A DNA stretch of 36,338 nt from Pediococcus claussenii ATCC BAA-344 (GCF_000237995.1 NC_016608.1:1-36338), one strand, 5' to 3'; positions 15,506 to 23,485 are shown, counted from the first letter of the stretch. Notes: generated by a model from the sequence alone, not told the origin. Program-made: numbers and translations.

Positions 15506-16363
15506 ATGTTTGTTTTAGGTGATATTTCAGGACTGGTTCAGGGAGCGATTGCTAAGTTTTTTGAATGGGCATTATCTGGTTTGTTGGACGGTTTATTCAA
15601 CATCTGCAAGGCCATTATTGACCAAGCCAATCAAAGCTTGCCAATTGTTAAAACGTGGTATGCCATCTTCCTGTCCTTTGCGACATCGTTAGTCGTTGTG
15701 GTTGTTCTTGGGCGTATTGTGATGACAATTATAAAAGAGGCGGACGAAAGTACCGATGTGACTTGGGCTAATATCATCATGGACGGGATTAAATCAGCGG
15801 CCGTGATTCCGGTTTTCGTGTTCTTACAAGGCTTTATTCAAGGTTCAATTACCTTGCCCCTGCTAAAGTATATGTTTAGTTCTGATCAGAAATTCACTGC
15901 TAAATCAATTACCGGCATGAATAAAGTTCCTGGGCTAAAAGATGTTGGCATTTCGCTACCCTTACAGATTTTGTTTCTGCTAATCTTCACTGTCGTAACC
16001 GTCGTGTTCTTTATCAAGATGTGTGTGTTTGTGGCTGATATGGCTTGGTATAACCTGACAATTCCTTTAGCTGCAATGAGCATGGCGACTGAAAGCTTTG
16101 ATTATAGTGGCACGTGGTGGAAGAAGTACATTTATTACAATGCTTCTATTATTAGCCAGGTGCTTTGTATGTCACTATCAGTATGGTGTTTCACTAATAT
16201 GGCTAAATACGGGTTTATTGCTTTTATTGCTTCAATCGGATTCGGTTTTCTGGTGGTCAAAACACCTGACGCCGTTAAAGACTTTTGGGCTTCAACCGGT
16301 GTGACTAAAAGTGCTGGTATGGGTGCCATGAGAATGTTTCAAAATTATTTCCGTAACCACTAG
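15506..16363 (+). CDS. VirB6-like polytopic membrane protein (TrsL position)
   Basis: Two-hundred-and-eighty-five-residue protein. I chose ATG 15506 because AAGGAAGTGA (15491-15500) precedes it; an in-frame GTG is 9 nt upstream. It has about six hydrophobic segments, for example WYAIFLSFATSLVVVVVLGR, LLFLLIFTVVTVVFFIKMCV-like sequence near residue 160, and KYGFIAFIASIGFGFLVVK. A long N-terminal amphipathic region (LVQGAIAKFFEWALSGLLDG) precedes them. Size and topology fit VirB6/TrbL-like proteins, the inner-membrane core of type IV channels. It lies immediately downstream of the lipoprotein and coupling protein. Confidence 0.72.
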   Translation: MFVLGDISGLVQGAIAKFFEWALSGLLDGLFNICKAIIDQANQSLPIVKTWYAIFLSFATSLVVVVVLGRIVMTIIKEADESTDVTWANIIMDGIKSAAVIPVFVFLQGFIQGSITLPLLKYMFSSDQKFTAKSITGMNKVPGLKDVGISLPLQILFLLIFTVVTVVFFIKMCVFVADMAWYNLTIPLAAMSMATESFDYSGTWWKKYIYYNASIISQVLCMSLSVWCFTNMAKYGFIAFIASIGFGFLVVKTPDAVKDFWASTGVTKSAGMGAMRMFQNYFRNH

Positions 16364-16377
16364 GAGGAAAAATAGTT

Positions 16378-16788
16378 ATGAAGAAAATCGCACACTGGTT
16401 ATTGGAAAAAGCCAAAAAGGATATGCGAACCGACCCTTTTACAACACCTTCCCGGCGGACTAAGCTGTCTTACTATTTTGATACCTTAGTTAGTATGATC
16501 TTCTATTTGATGGGAATTTACCTCATGTTAATGGATTTATACCAAGAGCTTTTCACGGCGAACCATACCGATTTTTTAGGAACTGCACTAATGGCCTTAG
16601 TTTTACTGCTGGGTGGCTTATTATTCCGTTGGTCAGCCTATGCAGATCTCAAAGCCATCAACCGGTATCAACATTATTTGAAGCAACAATCGATAGAGCA
16701 ACAACAAGAATTGCGACGTGAAACTTGGTTGAAAGCAGCTGAACAAGGTAAAACAGAATTAGAACAGAAGCTTAATCATAAGGAGTGA
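16378..16788 (+). CDS. Small two-helix membrane protein of the transfer operon (TrsM position)
   Basis: One-hundred-and-thirty-six-residue protein with a basic N-terminus (KAKKDMRTDPFTTPSRRTKL), two membrane helices (FDTLVSMIFYLMGIYLMLMD; TALMALVLLLGGLLFRW) and a C-terminal coiled coil rich in Gln and Glu (QHYLKQQSIEQQQELRRETW). AGGAGGA at 16362-16368 precedes the ATG. No known domain is recognised. It lies between the VirB6-like gene and topoisomerase III and is probably an accessory channel component. Confidence 0.65.
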   Translation: MKKIAHWLLEKAKKDMRTDPFTTPSRRTKLSYYFDTLVSMIFYLMGIYLMLMDLYQELFTANHTDFLGTALMALVLLLGGLLFRWSAYADLKAINRYQHYLKQQSIEQQQELRRETWLKAAEQGKTELEQKLNHKE

Positions 16789-16794
16789 ATGAAC

Positions 16795-18930
16795 ATGACC
16801 ACTGTTATCTTAGCTGAAAAACCCAGTCAAGCCCGTTCATACGTCCAAGCCTTTCAAAAGAGCACAAAAAAACAGGGTTACTATACGGTTAGTGACCCTG
16901 TTTTGCCCGAAAATACATTTGTGACGTACGGTCTCGGACACTTAGTTGAACTAGCCACACCGGATAAATATGATCAGAAATACCAGCAATGGGCCTTATC
17001 TAATTTACCGATTTTCCCCGATAAATACAAGTTTGAAGTGTCAGCTAGTAAAAAGGACCAATACGGGATCGTCAAAGACCTGTTAGCAAAAGCCGATACC
17101 ATTATTGTCGCCACTGATAGTGGCCGAGAGGGTTCTAATATCGCCTGGTCGATCATGAACCAAGCCCAGATTGATGTTAAAAAGAAGACCATTAAACGGC
17201 TATGGTTGAATAGTTTGGAAAAAGACGCCATTATTACCGGCTTTAAAAATCTTGGCGATTGGCACAAAGACTACTTAGCGTATAAAGAAGCCCAAACCCG
17301 TCAAATTAGTGATTGGTTGATCGGTATGAATGGTAGTCCTTTGTATACTTTATTGTTGAGACAAAATGGGGTGCGCGGGGTGTACTCAATTGGTCGCGTG
17401 CAGACGCCAACTTTGTATATGGTTTATCAAAGAGACCAGGCAATCAAGAACTTTAAGCCGGAACCCTATTTTGAACTAAATGCGGAAATTTTAGCTAATC
17501 AGCAAAAATTCGTCGCAAAATTAGACCCCTATCAGCGATTTAAAGATGAAGCAAGACTAATAACATTCATGCAAGCTAAGCACGTTCAGAAAGGCTCACA
17601 GGCCGGTTTAATCAAGGACGTCCAAAAACAAGGCAAAAAACGAGCTAGTCCACAACTATTCTCACTATCCAGTCTGCAAAGTGCCATGAATAAACGTTAT
17701 CACGCCAGTGCCAGCCAAACCTTAGCGGCCATTCAAAGTTTATATGAAGCCAAGTTGCTGAGTTATCCCCGAACGGATTGTGCTTATATCACTGATGAAG
17801 AATTTGATTATTTAGTGGCTAATCTGACGAAGTATCTGGGTTTGGTCTCTAAGCCAGTCGCTTTAACCAATACCACTCCGAACAAACGCTATGTTGATGG
17901 GAAAAAAGTTGAAGAACACTATGCCATTATTATGACTAAAGTCGTCCCGACTAAAGATCAATTAGCTACCTTACCTAAAATACAGCATCAAGTCTATGAC
18001 TTAGTTTTAAGAACAACGTTAGCGATGTTTGCTGATCCGTACGAGTACGAGGAAACCACCATTATCACCCAAGTTGGTGACGCCAATTTTAAAGCAACCG
18101 GTAAGGTCCCAACTAAGCAAGGTTGGCAAGCTTTATTTGATGATCACAAAGCTGACCAGCAAGAGGCAGCCACCCTACCGATCGTTCACCAAGGCGACCA
18201 AGTTCAAGCGAATCTGCAAACACCGCAAAAAGAAACGACCCCGCCGGTACCCTTTACCGAAGGGACATTAATTACGGCCATGAAGACCGCTGGCAAAACG
18301 CTTGATGATGAAGAAGCCCAGGCGATTCTCAAAGATGTGCAAGGCATTGGGACAAGTGCGACCCGGGCCAATGTGCTGGAAGTGTTAAAAAAACGCGGCT
18401 ATTTGGTTACTGAAAAGAACAAGCTCCACGTCAGTGAAGCGGGAATTACTTTATGTAAAGCGGTCGAACTCGAACCCTTGTTAACTAGCCCAGAGATGAC
18501 AGCAAAATGGGAGCAAGCGTTACAACAAATCAGTACCGAAGAACGCACCCCGGATAACTTTTTGAACCAAATCAAAAAGTTCGTGGCAAAATTGATTGCT
18601 GAGGTCCCCGCGCAATTGACTGGCAGTTCAGCCATTAAGCAACAAATCAATCACCAACAGCAAGCGCAAAAAGCCGCCGAAGTCTTCTTAGAAACATCGC
18701 AAGCGATCGTTTTAAATAAACAGAAGTTTTACATTGTGAAGCCTAAGCAAGGCGAAGACTTTACCTTACCCAAGAAATGGAGCAGCAAAACCCTCGGTAA
18801 AACTGCAATCAAAGCCTTAGTCACCAAGGGTGAAACCAGCAAACTAAAGGGATTCAAGAGCAAAAAAGGAAAGTCGTTTGACGCCAAGCTAAAACTTGAC
18901 GGCCATAAATTAAGTTTTGATTTTGATTAG
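16795..18930 (+). CDS. topB: Type IA DNA topoisomerase (topoisomerase III, TopB)
   Basis: Relaxes or decatenates plasmid DNA during replication and transfer. I choose the ATG at 16795: AAGGAG (16780-16785) lies 9 nt upstream, while the ATG at 16789 is too close. The Toprim domain has VILAEKPSQARSYVQAF (Glu8) and ATDSGREGSNIAW (Asp108, Glu112). The active-site tyrosine is in LLSYPRTDCAYITDEE (Tyr324). Later motifs include PVPFTEGTLITAMKTAGKTL and GIGTSATRANVLEVLKKRGY. At 712 aa it is full length. Topoisomerases of this type are regular members of large Gram-positive transfer operons (trsI in pGO1); here the gene is last. Confidence 0.93.
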   Translation: MTTVILAEKPSQARSYVQAFQKSTKKQGYYTVSDPVLPENTFVTYGLGHLVELATPDKYDQKYQQWALSNLPIFPDKYKFEVSASKKDQYGIVKDLLAKADTIIVATDSGREGSNIAWSIMNQAQIDVKKKTIKRLWLNSLEKDAIITGFKNLGDWHKDYLAYKEAQTRQISDWLIGMNGSPLYTLLLRQNGVRGVYSIGRVQTPTLYMVYQRDQAIKNFKPEPYFELNAEILANQQKFVAKLDPYQRFKDEARLITFMQAKHVQKGSQAGLIKDVQKQGKKRASPQLFSLSSLQSAMNKRYHASASQTLAAIQSLYEAKLLSYPRTDCAYITDEEFDYLVANLTKYLGLVSKPVALTNTTPNKRYVDGKKVEEHYAIIMTKVVPTKDQLATLPKIQHQVYDLVLRTTLAMFADPYEYEETTIITQVGDANFKATGKVPTKQGWQALFDDHKADQQEAATLPIVHQGDQVQANLQTPQKETTPPVPFTEGTLITAMKTAGKTLDDEEAQAILKDVQGIGTSATRANVLEVLKKRGYLVTEKNKLHVSEAGITLCKAVELEPLLTSPEMTAKWEQALQQISTEERTPDNFLNQIKKFVAKLIAEVPAQLTGSSAIKQQINHQQQAQKAAEVFLETSQAIVLNKQKFYIVKPKQGEDFTLPKKWSSKTLGKTAIKALVTKGETSKLKGFKSKKGKSFDAKLKLDGHKLSFDFD

Positions 18931-18932
18931 AC

Positions 18933-19026
18933 CTTACCCTACCGCCCTGCACGTTGTTCCAGTTGGTGAACCCGTCATTTAGGTTTACTTTTTTAAAATC
19001 AAAAGTAAACCTAAACAATGGGTAAG
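18933..19026. terminator. Nested inverted repeat after the transfer operon
   Basis: A perfect 15-bp inverted repeat, TTTAGGTTTACTTTT (18978-18992) and AAAAGTAAACCTAAA (19001-19015), has an 8-nt loop. It lies inside a wider repeat CTTACCC (18933-18939) / GGGTAAG (19020-19026). The inner hairpin has T-rich and A-rich arms and could stop transcription from both sides. The outer repeat is not needed for a terminator and may be a protein-binding or recombination trace. It separates the transfer operon from the ArdC-like pair. Confidence 0.6.
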
Positions 19027-19052
19027 ATTAGCAAAGCAAAGGAGATCATAAA

Positions 19053-19268
19053 ATGAACAACGAATTAGCAATTTTAGCCAGTGAATTACCCGTTTTGCAG
19101 ACTAAAGGAACCTACAAGTATTTAAAAGAAATCACTGGTAACGGCGCTTATTATCAAGTAGCCTGGCAAAAATTGTCTGACGGTTACGTTGCCCTTTATG
19201 GCACGGCCTCAATTCAAACGAAAGTGGCCCCCATACTGAATGATATTTTTGAAGATGAGGAGGGGTAG
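19053..19268 (+). CDS. Hypothetical 71-residue protein before the ArdC-like gene
   Basis: Small soluble, acidic protein starting MNNELAILASELPVLQTKGT, with an aromatic centre (GAYYQVAWQKLSDGYVALYG) and an acidic end (DIFEDEEG). AAAGGAG (19039-19045) precedes the ATG. It ends 3 bp before the antirestriction-like gene and is surely co-transcribed with it. I do not recognise a family. Small acidic proteins near antirestriction genes can be DNA mimics, but this one is only mildly acidic, so no function is proposed. Confidence 0.65.
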   Translation: MNNELAILASELPVLQTKGTYKYLKEITGNGAYYQVAWQKLSDGYVALYGTASIQTKVAPILNDIFEDEEG

Positions 19269-19271
19269 ACC

Positions 19272-20396
19272 ATGCCGAGTAAAGCAGACGTTAAAGCCTG
19301 GAAAGCACAATTAGTCGCTCAGGCTGAACAACAAATCCTAAAATTAACCGATAGTAGCCAATTTAAAAAGTATCTCAATACCCTGGCTAAATTCCATCAT
19401 TATAGCACTAGAAACATTGATTTAATTTATGCGCAAAATCCGCAAGCCACTCAAGTCGCCGGTTTTAAGCAATGGCAGACGGCTTTTAACCGCACCGTCA
19501 ACCGGGGCACAAAAGCGATTCGGATTGCGGCCCCGATTATTAAGAAGTTAACACCAGCCGAGCAACAGCGTCTTGATACTACCGGCGAACGGGCCATTGT
19601 CGGTTATCGTTATCTACCCGTCTTCGATGTGTCACAAACTAGCGGTGAACCAGTGTTAAGTGCTAAAGACTTTGTCAAAGAAAATTTGGCCGATCATCAG
19701 AATGTGACAAGCTTATATAACGCGTTCAAAGATTATTTAAACCAGCAACCCGACCTTAAAGTCAGTGAAGTTCCTTTAGCGACGCTAAATGGGGCTAAGG
19801 GGTATTTTCAACCCAGCACTAATGAAATTGTTATTGGTAGTGATGAATCCGATAATGCTTTAAAATTGAAGACGTTATATCACGAATATGCGCATAGCCA
19901 GCTACACGGATTAAAATCAGCCTTTAAAGATCGGCCACGAGCCTATCAGGAAACCCAAGCCGAAGCGATCGCGTATGTTGCCATGCAAAATATTGGCGTT
20001 GATACCAGCAACTACTCACTCGGTTACGTGGCCACCTGGGCCAAAGATAAAGCCGTAATCCATAGCGCTTTAAGTGAGATCCAGCAAGTGAGCAACAAAG
20101 TGATTGAGCTTAGCGATGGCTTGACCAAACAATTAGGCTTACAAGAAGCCCAAAAAGAGCCTGAGCATGATTTAAAAAAGCTATCAGCCCATGATCTTAA
20201 TAAGTCCTATCAAGGCTTACAACAACAAGTTCAGCAAGCAACTAATTCACAACAAAAAGCACAATTTAAAAACCAGTTACATGAGATACACGAAGAAATC
20301 AGTGAGCGAACGCAAAAGCAGCTACAAGCATTTGCTGAACAGAATCCGGGGATCAAACAACCAGAATCCGAACTTGATCAAAGTCTAAAACGTTAG
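19272..20396 (+). CDS. ArdC-like antirestriction protein with metallopeptidase motif
   Basis: Three-hundred-and-seventy-four-residue protein. Residues 1-110 (FKKYLNTLAKFHHYSTRNID, ATQVAGFKQWQTAFNRTVNR, GTKAIRIAAPI) are the ArdC/LtrC-type N-terminal domain, which binds single-stranded DNA. Residues 170-250 hold a zinc-peptidase-like motif TLYHEYAHSQLHG (His204, Glu205, His208) with a probable third ligand Glu231 in QETQAEAIAYV, as in ImmA/IrrE-like and ArdC C-terminal domains. From residue ~300 a glutamine-rich coiled coil follows, ending ERTQKQLQAFAEQNPGIKQP. ArdC proteins protect incoming plasmid DNA from restriction, and the one of pSa is related to the primase part that is moved to recipients. 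Location next to the transfer operon fits. Confidence 0.82.
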   Translation: MPSKADVKAWKAQLVAQAEQQILKLTDSSQFKKYLNTLAKFHHYSTRNIDLIYAQNPQATQVAGFKQWQTAFNRTVNRGTKAIRIAAPIIKKLTPAEQQRLDTTGERAIVGYRYLPVFDVSQTSGEPVLSAKDFVKENLADHQNVTSLYNAFKDYLNQQPDLKVSEVPLATLNGAKGYFQPSTNEIVIGSDESDNALKLKTLYHEYAHSQLHGLKSAFKDRPRAYQETQAEAIAYVAMQNIGVDTSNYSLGYVATWAKDKAVIHSALSEIQQVSNKVIELSDGLTKQLGLQEAQKEPEHDLKKLSAHDLNKSYQGLQQQVQQATNSQQKAQFKNQLHEIHEEISERTQKQLQAFAEQNPGIKQPESELDQSLKR

Positions 20397-20416
20397 CTAG
20401 TTTTTAAAGGTCATGC

Positions 20417-20555
20417 TATAATGTAATAGAAAAAGGAAGCCTTGCGCTAACAAGACTTCCCATGCAAGCCGCTTCAAAGGCGGTGGCAGAAATTTAATAA
20501 ACGATTTTAGCTCGTCCTGTGACCTCTACCAAAGTTACACAGGGCGGCTTTTTTA
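20417..20555 (+). ncRNA. Candidate antisense RNA of a type I toxin-antitoxin locus
   Basis: TATAAT at 20417-20422 (weak -35 near 20393-20398) could start an RNA near 20429. Its 5' end folds as GGAAGCCTTG / CAAGACTTCC (about 20435-20460). It would end at the T-run of 20549-20554, after the hairpin CCTGTG / CACAGG (20516-20521, 20538-20543). It converges with the toxin mRNA, overlaps its 3' end, and is also complementary to its 5' region through the direct repeats TTCCCATG (20457-20464 and about 20676-20683) and ACTTCC (about 20454 and 20725). This architecture is that of the pAD1 par/Fst type. Confidence 0.5.
20516..20550. terminator. Shared terminator of toxin mRNA and antisense RNA
   Basis: CCTGTG (20516-20521) pairs with CACAGG (20538-20543), followed on the plus strand by GCGGCTTTTTT. 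AAGCCGC (20466-20472) can alternatively pair with GCGGCTT (20544-20550). Both convergent transcripts would use this hairpin. Confidence 0.6.
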
Positions 20556-20642
20556 TTTGTGGTGCTTGTCGATATAGCTGAGGAGCGCGATTAAAAACGT
20601 GCCAAACAGCAACATCAACGAGAGTGTCTGGAAGACGCTCAT
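20553..20642 (-). CDS. Holin-like small membrane toxin peptide (type I toxin)
   Basis: A 29-residue reading frame beginning MSVFQTLSLMLLFGTFLIAL and ending in YIDKHHK: a short polar start, one membrane helix and a charged, histidine-rich end. This is the form of the putative holin-like toxins (Hol-Tox type) common in lactobacilli. AGGAAGG (20660-20654) precedes the ATG by 11 nt. The gene has its own promoter and overlaps a converging antisense transcript. Expected role: plasmid maintenance by killing plasmid-free cells when the unstable antisense RNA is lost. A longer frame on the same RNA (20494-20691) has no recognisable protein features and is not called. Confidence 0.65.
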   Translation of the reverse strand: MSVFQTLSLMLLFGTFLIALLSYIDKHHK

Positions 20643-20740
20643 TGACTGTGAAACCTTCCTGAAGATTATTCCATGTTCCCATGGGCCTCACCTCGCAAGG
20701 GAAAAGACAGCCACCGCCCTTAAAACTTCCTGCGTAATCT

Positions 20741-20769
20741 ATTATACAGGTGAATTAAGTATTGACCAA
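20741..20769 (-). promoter_or_regulatory. Promoter of the small toxin gene
   Basis: On the minus strand TTGGTC (20769-20764), 17 bp and TATAAT (20746-20741). Transcription would begin near 20734, leaving a leader of about 90 nt. The leader contains GGCGGTGGC, also present in the antisense RNA, and can form structure that hides the ribosome-binding site. Confidence 0.65.
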
Positions 20770-21262
20770 GCACAATAAAAAGCTAAGTTGTGATGATGAA
20801 ATGATTTTTCATATACTTCCTAATTTAATCAGATTGGTTATTAACAAAACATTTTTTACAATCTACCAATTATCTAATTTTGCTCTGGTACAGTTTGCAA
20901 ATCTTACAACATGATACTCAACACCAGACAGATTCTAATGATTTTGGTACCAAATTTCAGTATAGGAGCAAACTGCCAATGAGATTAGCAGTCTAACCTC
21001 AGCCAAGGTAATCGGTCTGCTTGGCGGCAGACTTGACAGCGATGGGTTCTCGCCGCCTAGTGCCAGCAAACAAGCTAGTGCGAGGGGGCACCTTTTGTTT
21101 GGGCCACCTATAACCCAACAGTCCGAAGAATGCAAATATGATGGCAATCATATTTGGTTTGATTGAAACGCCAAGGTGAGTTCAGCAATCAGTAGAAAGT
21201 CTAAGAGTCTGTTTTTAATCTTTGCTAGCTGAAAGCTTTTTGATATAGTTTCATTAAAAAGG
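20770..21262. other. Non-coding stretch, probably decayed DNA
   Basis: No gene can be supported here. A minus-strand frame of 70 codons (20935-21147) has no ribosome-binding site and an atypical composition. Another minus-strand frame begins MIAIIFAFFGLLGYRWPK near 21146, but it also lacks a ribosome-binding site. The base composition rises in GC around 21000-21120 compared with both sides, as if pieces of different origin were joined. A solitary IS30-end-like sequence is at 20854-20867. Confidence 0.5.
20854..20867 (-). repeat. Solitary IS30-end-like sequence
   Basis: TTTTACAATCTACC is identical to the terminal 14 bp of the IS30-type ends at 26623-26636 and 27037-27050. No transposase remains next to it, so it is either a leftover end or the trace of an imprecise excision. 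Confidence 0.45.
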
Positions 21263-21535
21263 ATGATTAGCTATCCAAGCGACATTACCCGGTAACAATT
21301 TGAACTAATTCGATCTGATTTAGAAGCTGTGCGCCAATGCACGCGATCACACCAGGTTGATCTCTACGAGATCTTTAATGCCGTTCTCCATATTCTCCGT
21401 ACTGGATCTCAATAGCGCCAGTTACCTCCCAATTGGCAAACGGTTTAAGGCTACTTCCGCCGCTGGTTAGAAGATGTTTGAGATCTTCAAAAGCGCCGCA
21501 ATAGAACTGAAATAAAGGCTAAGGTCATCATCATA
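21263..21535 (+). pseudogene. Decayed IS5-family transposase (N-terminal part)
   Basis: One frame from the ATG at 21263 (AAAAAGG upstream) reads MISYPSDITR, stop, QFELIRSDLEAVRQCTRSHQ, VDLYEIFNAVLHILRTGSQ, stop, RQLPPNWQTV, stop, GYFRRWLEDV, stop. These blocks match the start of IS5/IS1182-neighbour (DUF4096-type) transposases of lactobacilli (YPSDIT-EQFELI, VDLYE-FNAVL, RTG-QWRQLP, GYFRRW). Four in-frame stops (TAA, TAG, TAA, TGA) with the frame otherwise kept show old decay by substitution. The catalytic part is missing. Confidence 0.75.
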
Positions 21536-21653
21536 GCGTTCGTATGTAAATGAGCATCTTAGCGTTTTTGGTATTTTATTACTCAAGAGATTTTAGACAA
21601 CTTCTAAGTTCTTACACAGGTGGTGCTTTGTTATATTAGATGCTTTAATGAGC

Positions 21654-23048
21654 CTATTTAGATTTATCGAACACAGCTTCCCAATCTTGTGCTGCCTGTT
21701 GAACAGGGTCCCACGGTGACGCAATTGGCGGTGAATATGATAAGTCTAAGTCGTCTAGATCATTAATAGTCATTTTATTGAAAATTGCGGTTGCAAAAAT
21801 ATCATTTCGTTTTGCAATCTCACTTCCATAGTTCCCAATTAACTGTGCACCAAGTAGCAATCTGCTTTCTTTGTCAGCAGTTAATTTAATGGTGATTTTA
21901 CTTGCATTTGGAAAATATGAGTTATGGTCGAACACTGTACTTGTACTGGATAAAGTAGAAAAACCAGCGTTTTCTGCTTCTTTAGGCAATAGCCCAGTTC
22001 TAGCAATAACTAAATTGAAAGCCCTTATAACTTGGGTTCCAACGATCCCCCTAAACCGGCATCGCTGCCCCACGACATTCAATCCGGCTATCCGGCCTTG
22101 TTTGTGTGCAGTAGTTCCTAAGGGTAGGTATGTTTTTCCAAGTAATCTATGGTCAGTCTCAACCAAGTCACCGGCGGCCCAGATATCTGGCAAAGTCGTA
22201 TGCATGAATTCATCAACTGAAATTGCTCCGGCCACACCAGTCTTGGCACCAGCTGCTTCTAATAATTGCGTATTGGGCTGAACTCCAGTAACAATTAAGA
22301 CCGTATCAAACGATCGGTCATCAGTGATATTGCCCAAATCTGTAGATTTAATTTTTACACTAGTAGCAGAGCTAACAACACTCAAAATAGTGCGGTCAGT
22401 CAGTACTGTTACTCGATTTTGTGTTAGTTCCTGGTGAGCCATAGATCCAAATTCATTTTCCACTGTGGAAAGAATTTCATTACTACGTTGATATAGCGTC
22501 ACGTTTAATTTTCGTCGTACCATTGCTTCGGCCATCTCAACACCGATATACCCAGCCCCGATGATGGCGGTGTTTTTAGCTTGGTTTAGTGCTGTATCTA
22601 ACGACAAATAATCAGACATTGTGTGTAAAACGTGAATCTTACTATTGTTTTCTTGGGTATCATTAAATGAAAAACCTTGAAAAGCGTCTACTTTAGGAAT
22701 TGCTCCCGTGGCAACTATCAATTTATTATATTTATAAGTAACAGCACCATTCGATCGAACACCTGACACGAGATGATTTTCTGCGTCTATTGAGCTAACT
22801 AAAGTGTTTAAGTCAAACTCAATTCCAAGCGCTTCTAGCTCCTTAAGCCCACGGTGAGAAAGTGAATGCCAATCTGGTACTTCTCGACTAGCAGCATATG
22901 GAAAACCACAAATGGATAAATTAGGGTATTCGTCTGCAAGGATTATTTTAACTTGTAGTGTAGGCTCACTCTCTTTAGCTTGAATTGCCGCTGAAATACC
23001 GGCGTCGCTACCGCCAATTATCAATAGTTGTTCATTTTTAACTGTCAT
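21654..23048 (-). CDS. FAD-dependent NADH oxidase/CoA-disulfide reductase-like protein
   Basis: Four-hundred-and-sixty-four-residue flavoprotein of the disulfide reductase family. The FAD-binding start is LLIIGGSDAGISAAIQA (8-24). The redox cysteine is Cys47 in NLSICGFPYA, the place of the single active Cys in CoA-disulfide reductases and NADH oxidases/peroxidases. The NAD-binding motif is AIIGAGYIGVEMAEAM (about 160-175), and FAD contacts continue at IWAAGDLVETDHRLL. The C-terminal dimerisation domain is present, so the protein is full length. AAAGGAG precedes the ATG. It is divergent from arsR-arsB with only 89 bp between, so common regulation by ArsR is likely. It may supply thiol or redox protection under arsenite, or reduce an arsenic-containing disulfide; the substrate is unknown. 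Confidence 0.85.
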   Translation of the reverse strand: MTVKNEQLLIIGGSDAGISAAIQAKESEPTLQVKIILADEYPNLSICGFPYAASREVPDWHSLSHRGLKELEALGIEFDLNTLVSSIDAENHLVSGVRSNGAVTYKYNKLIVATGAIPKVDAFQGFSFNDTQENNSKIHVLHTMSDYLSLDTALNQAKNTAIIGAGYIGVEMAEAMVRRKLNVTLYQRSNEILSTVENEFGSMAHQELTQNRVTVLTDRTILSVVSSATSVKIKSTDLGNITDDRSFDTVLIVTGVQPNTQLLEAAGAKTGVAGAISVDEFMHTTLPDIWAAGDLVETDHRLLGKTYLPLGTTAHKQGRIAGLNVVGQRCRFRGIVGTQVIRAFNLVIARTGLLPKEAENAGFSTLSSTSTVFDHNSYFPNASKITIKLTADKESRLLLGAQLIGNYGSEIAKRNDIFATAIFNKMTINDLDDLDLSYSPPIASPWDPVQQAAQDWEAVFDKSK

Positions 23049-23069
23049 AAATAGACTCCTTTGATTTAG

Positions 23070-23108
23070 TTGACAACATATAGATGGATGTCTATATTGT
23101 ATATAGAC
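23070..23108 (+). promoter_or_regulatory. arsR promoter and ArsR operator
   Basis: TTGACA (23070-23075), 17 bp and TATATT (23093-23098) form a near-consensus promoter. The palindrome GTCTATA-N5-TATAGAC (23090-23108) covers the -10 box. A further half-site CATATAGA is at 23077-23084. This is the expected layout for repression by an ArsR dimer; because the region is only 89 bp wide, the divergent flavoprotein gene would be repressed too. Confidence 0.85.
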
Positions 23109-23137
23109 GATTAACTATGTGTCAAGGAGGAGAAAAA

Positions 23138-23485
23138 ATGAATTATACAGATTATGCTATGGTTATCAAAGCAATGGGCGACGCAAGTCGCCTTGAAATT
23201 ATCGACATGTTATCTTGCGGTAAAATGTGTGCCTGCGATATTTTAGATCATTTTGATTTTACCCAACCAACACTTTCTCATCATATGAAGGTATTACAAA
23301 CTGCGGGGATAGTAGATGCACAAAAAGATGGCAAGTGGCAGCACTATTCATTGAATTCAAAATTTATAACAAGTTTCCCTGAATTTACACATCAACTGTT
23401 ACAAGTTGAGGAAATCTGTGTCTGCCATCCAACTGTTGAAGATAAAGGCTGCAACAAATGCAACTTAGAAACAACGGGTGATTAG
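23138..23485 (+). CDS. arsR: ArsR-family arsenite-responsive repressor
   Basis: One-hundred-and-fifteen-residue winged-helix repressor. The ATG at 23138 follows AAGGAGGAG; a frame extension upstream lacks such a site. The N-terminus is [20 protein letters not shown]. The metal site is [13 protein letters not shown] with Cys31 and Cys33 in the alpha-3 position of the classical As(III)/Sb(III) sensors (and Cys27 nearby). The recognition helix is [21 protein letters not shown] second cysteine cluster at the C-terminus (Cys94, Cys96, Cys105, Cys108) may add a binding site. It is followed by arsB after 2 bp. Confidence 0.92.
   Translation: MNYTDYAMVIKAMGDASRLEIIDMLSCGKMCACDILDHFDFTQPTLSHHMKVLQTAGIVDAQKDGKWQHYSLNSKFITSFPEFTHQLLQVEEICVCHPTVEDKGCNKCNLETTGD

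Noticed and set aside
20494-20691. Sixty-five-codon frame overlapping the small toxin
   Set aside because: No recognisable protein character; it runs through the terminator. The 29-codon membrane peptide in the other frame fits much better.
20935-21147. Seventy-codon minus-strand frame
   Set aside because: No ribosome-binding site, unusual composition, and it lies in decayed DNA between relics.
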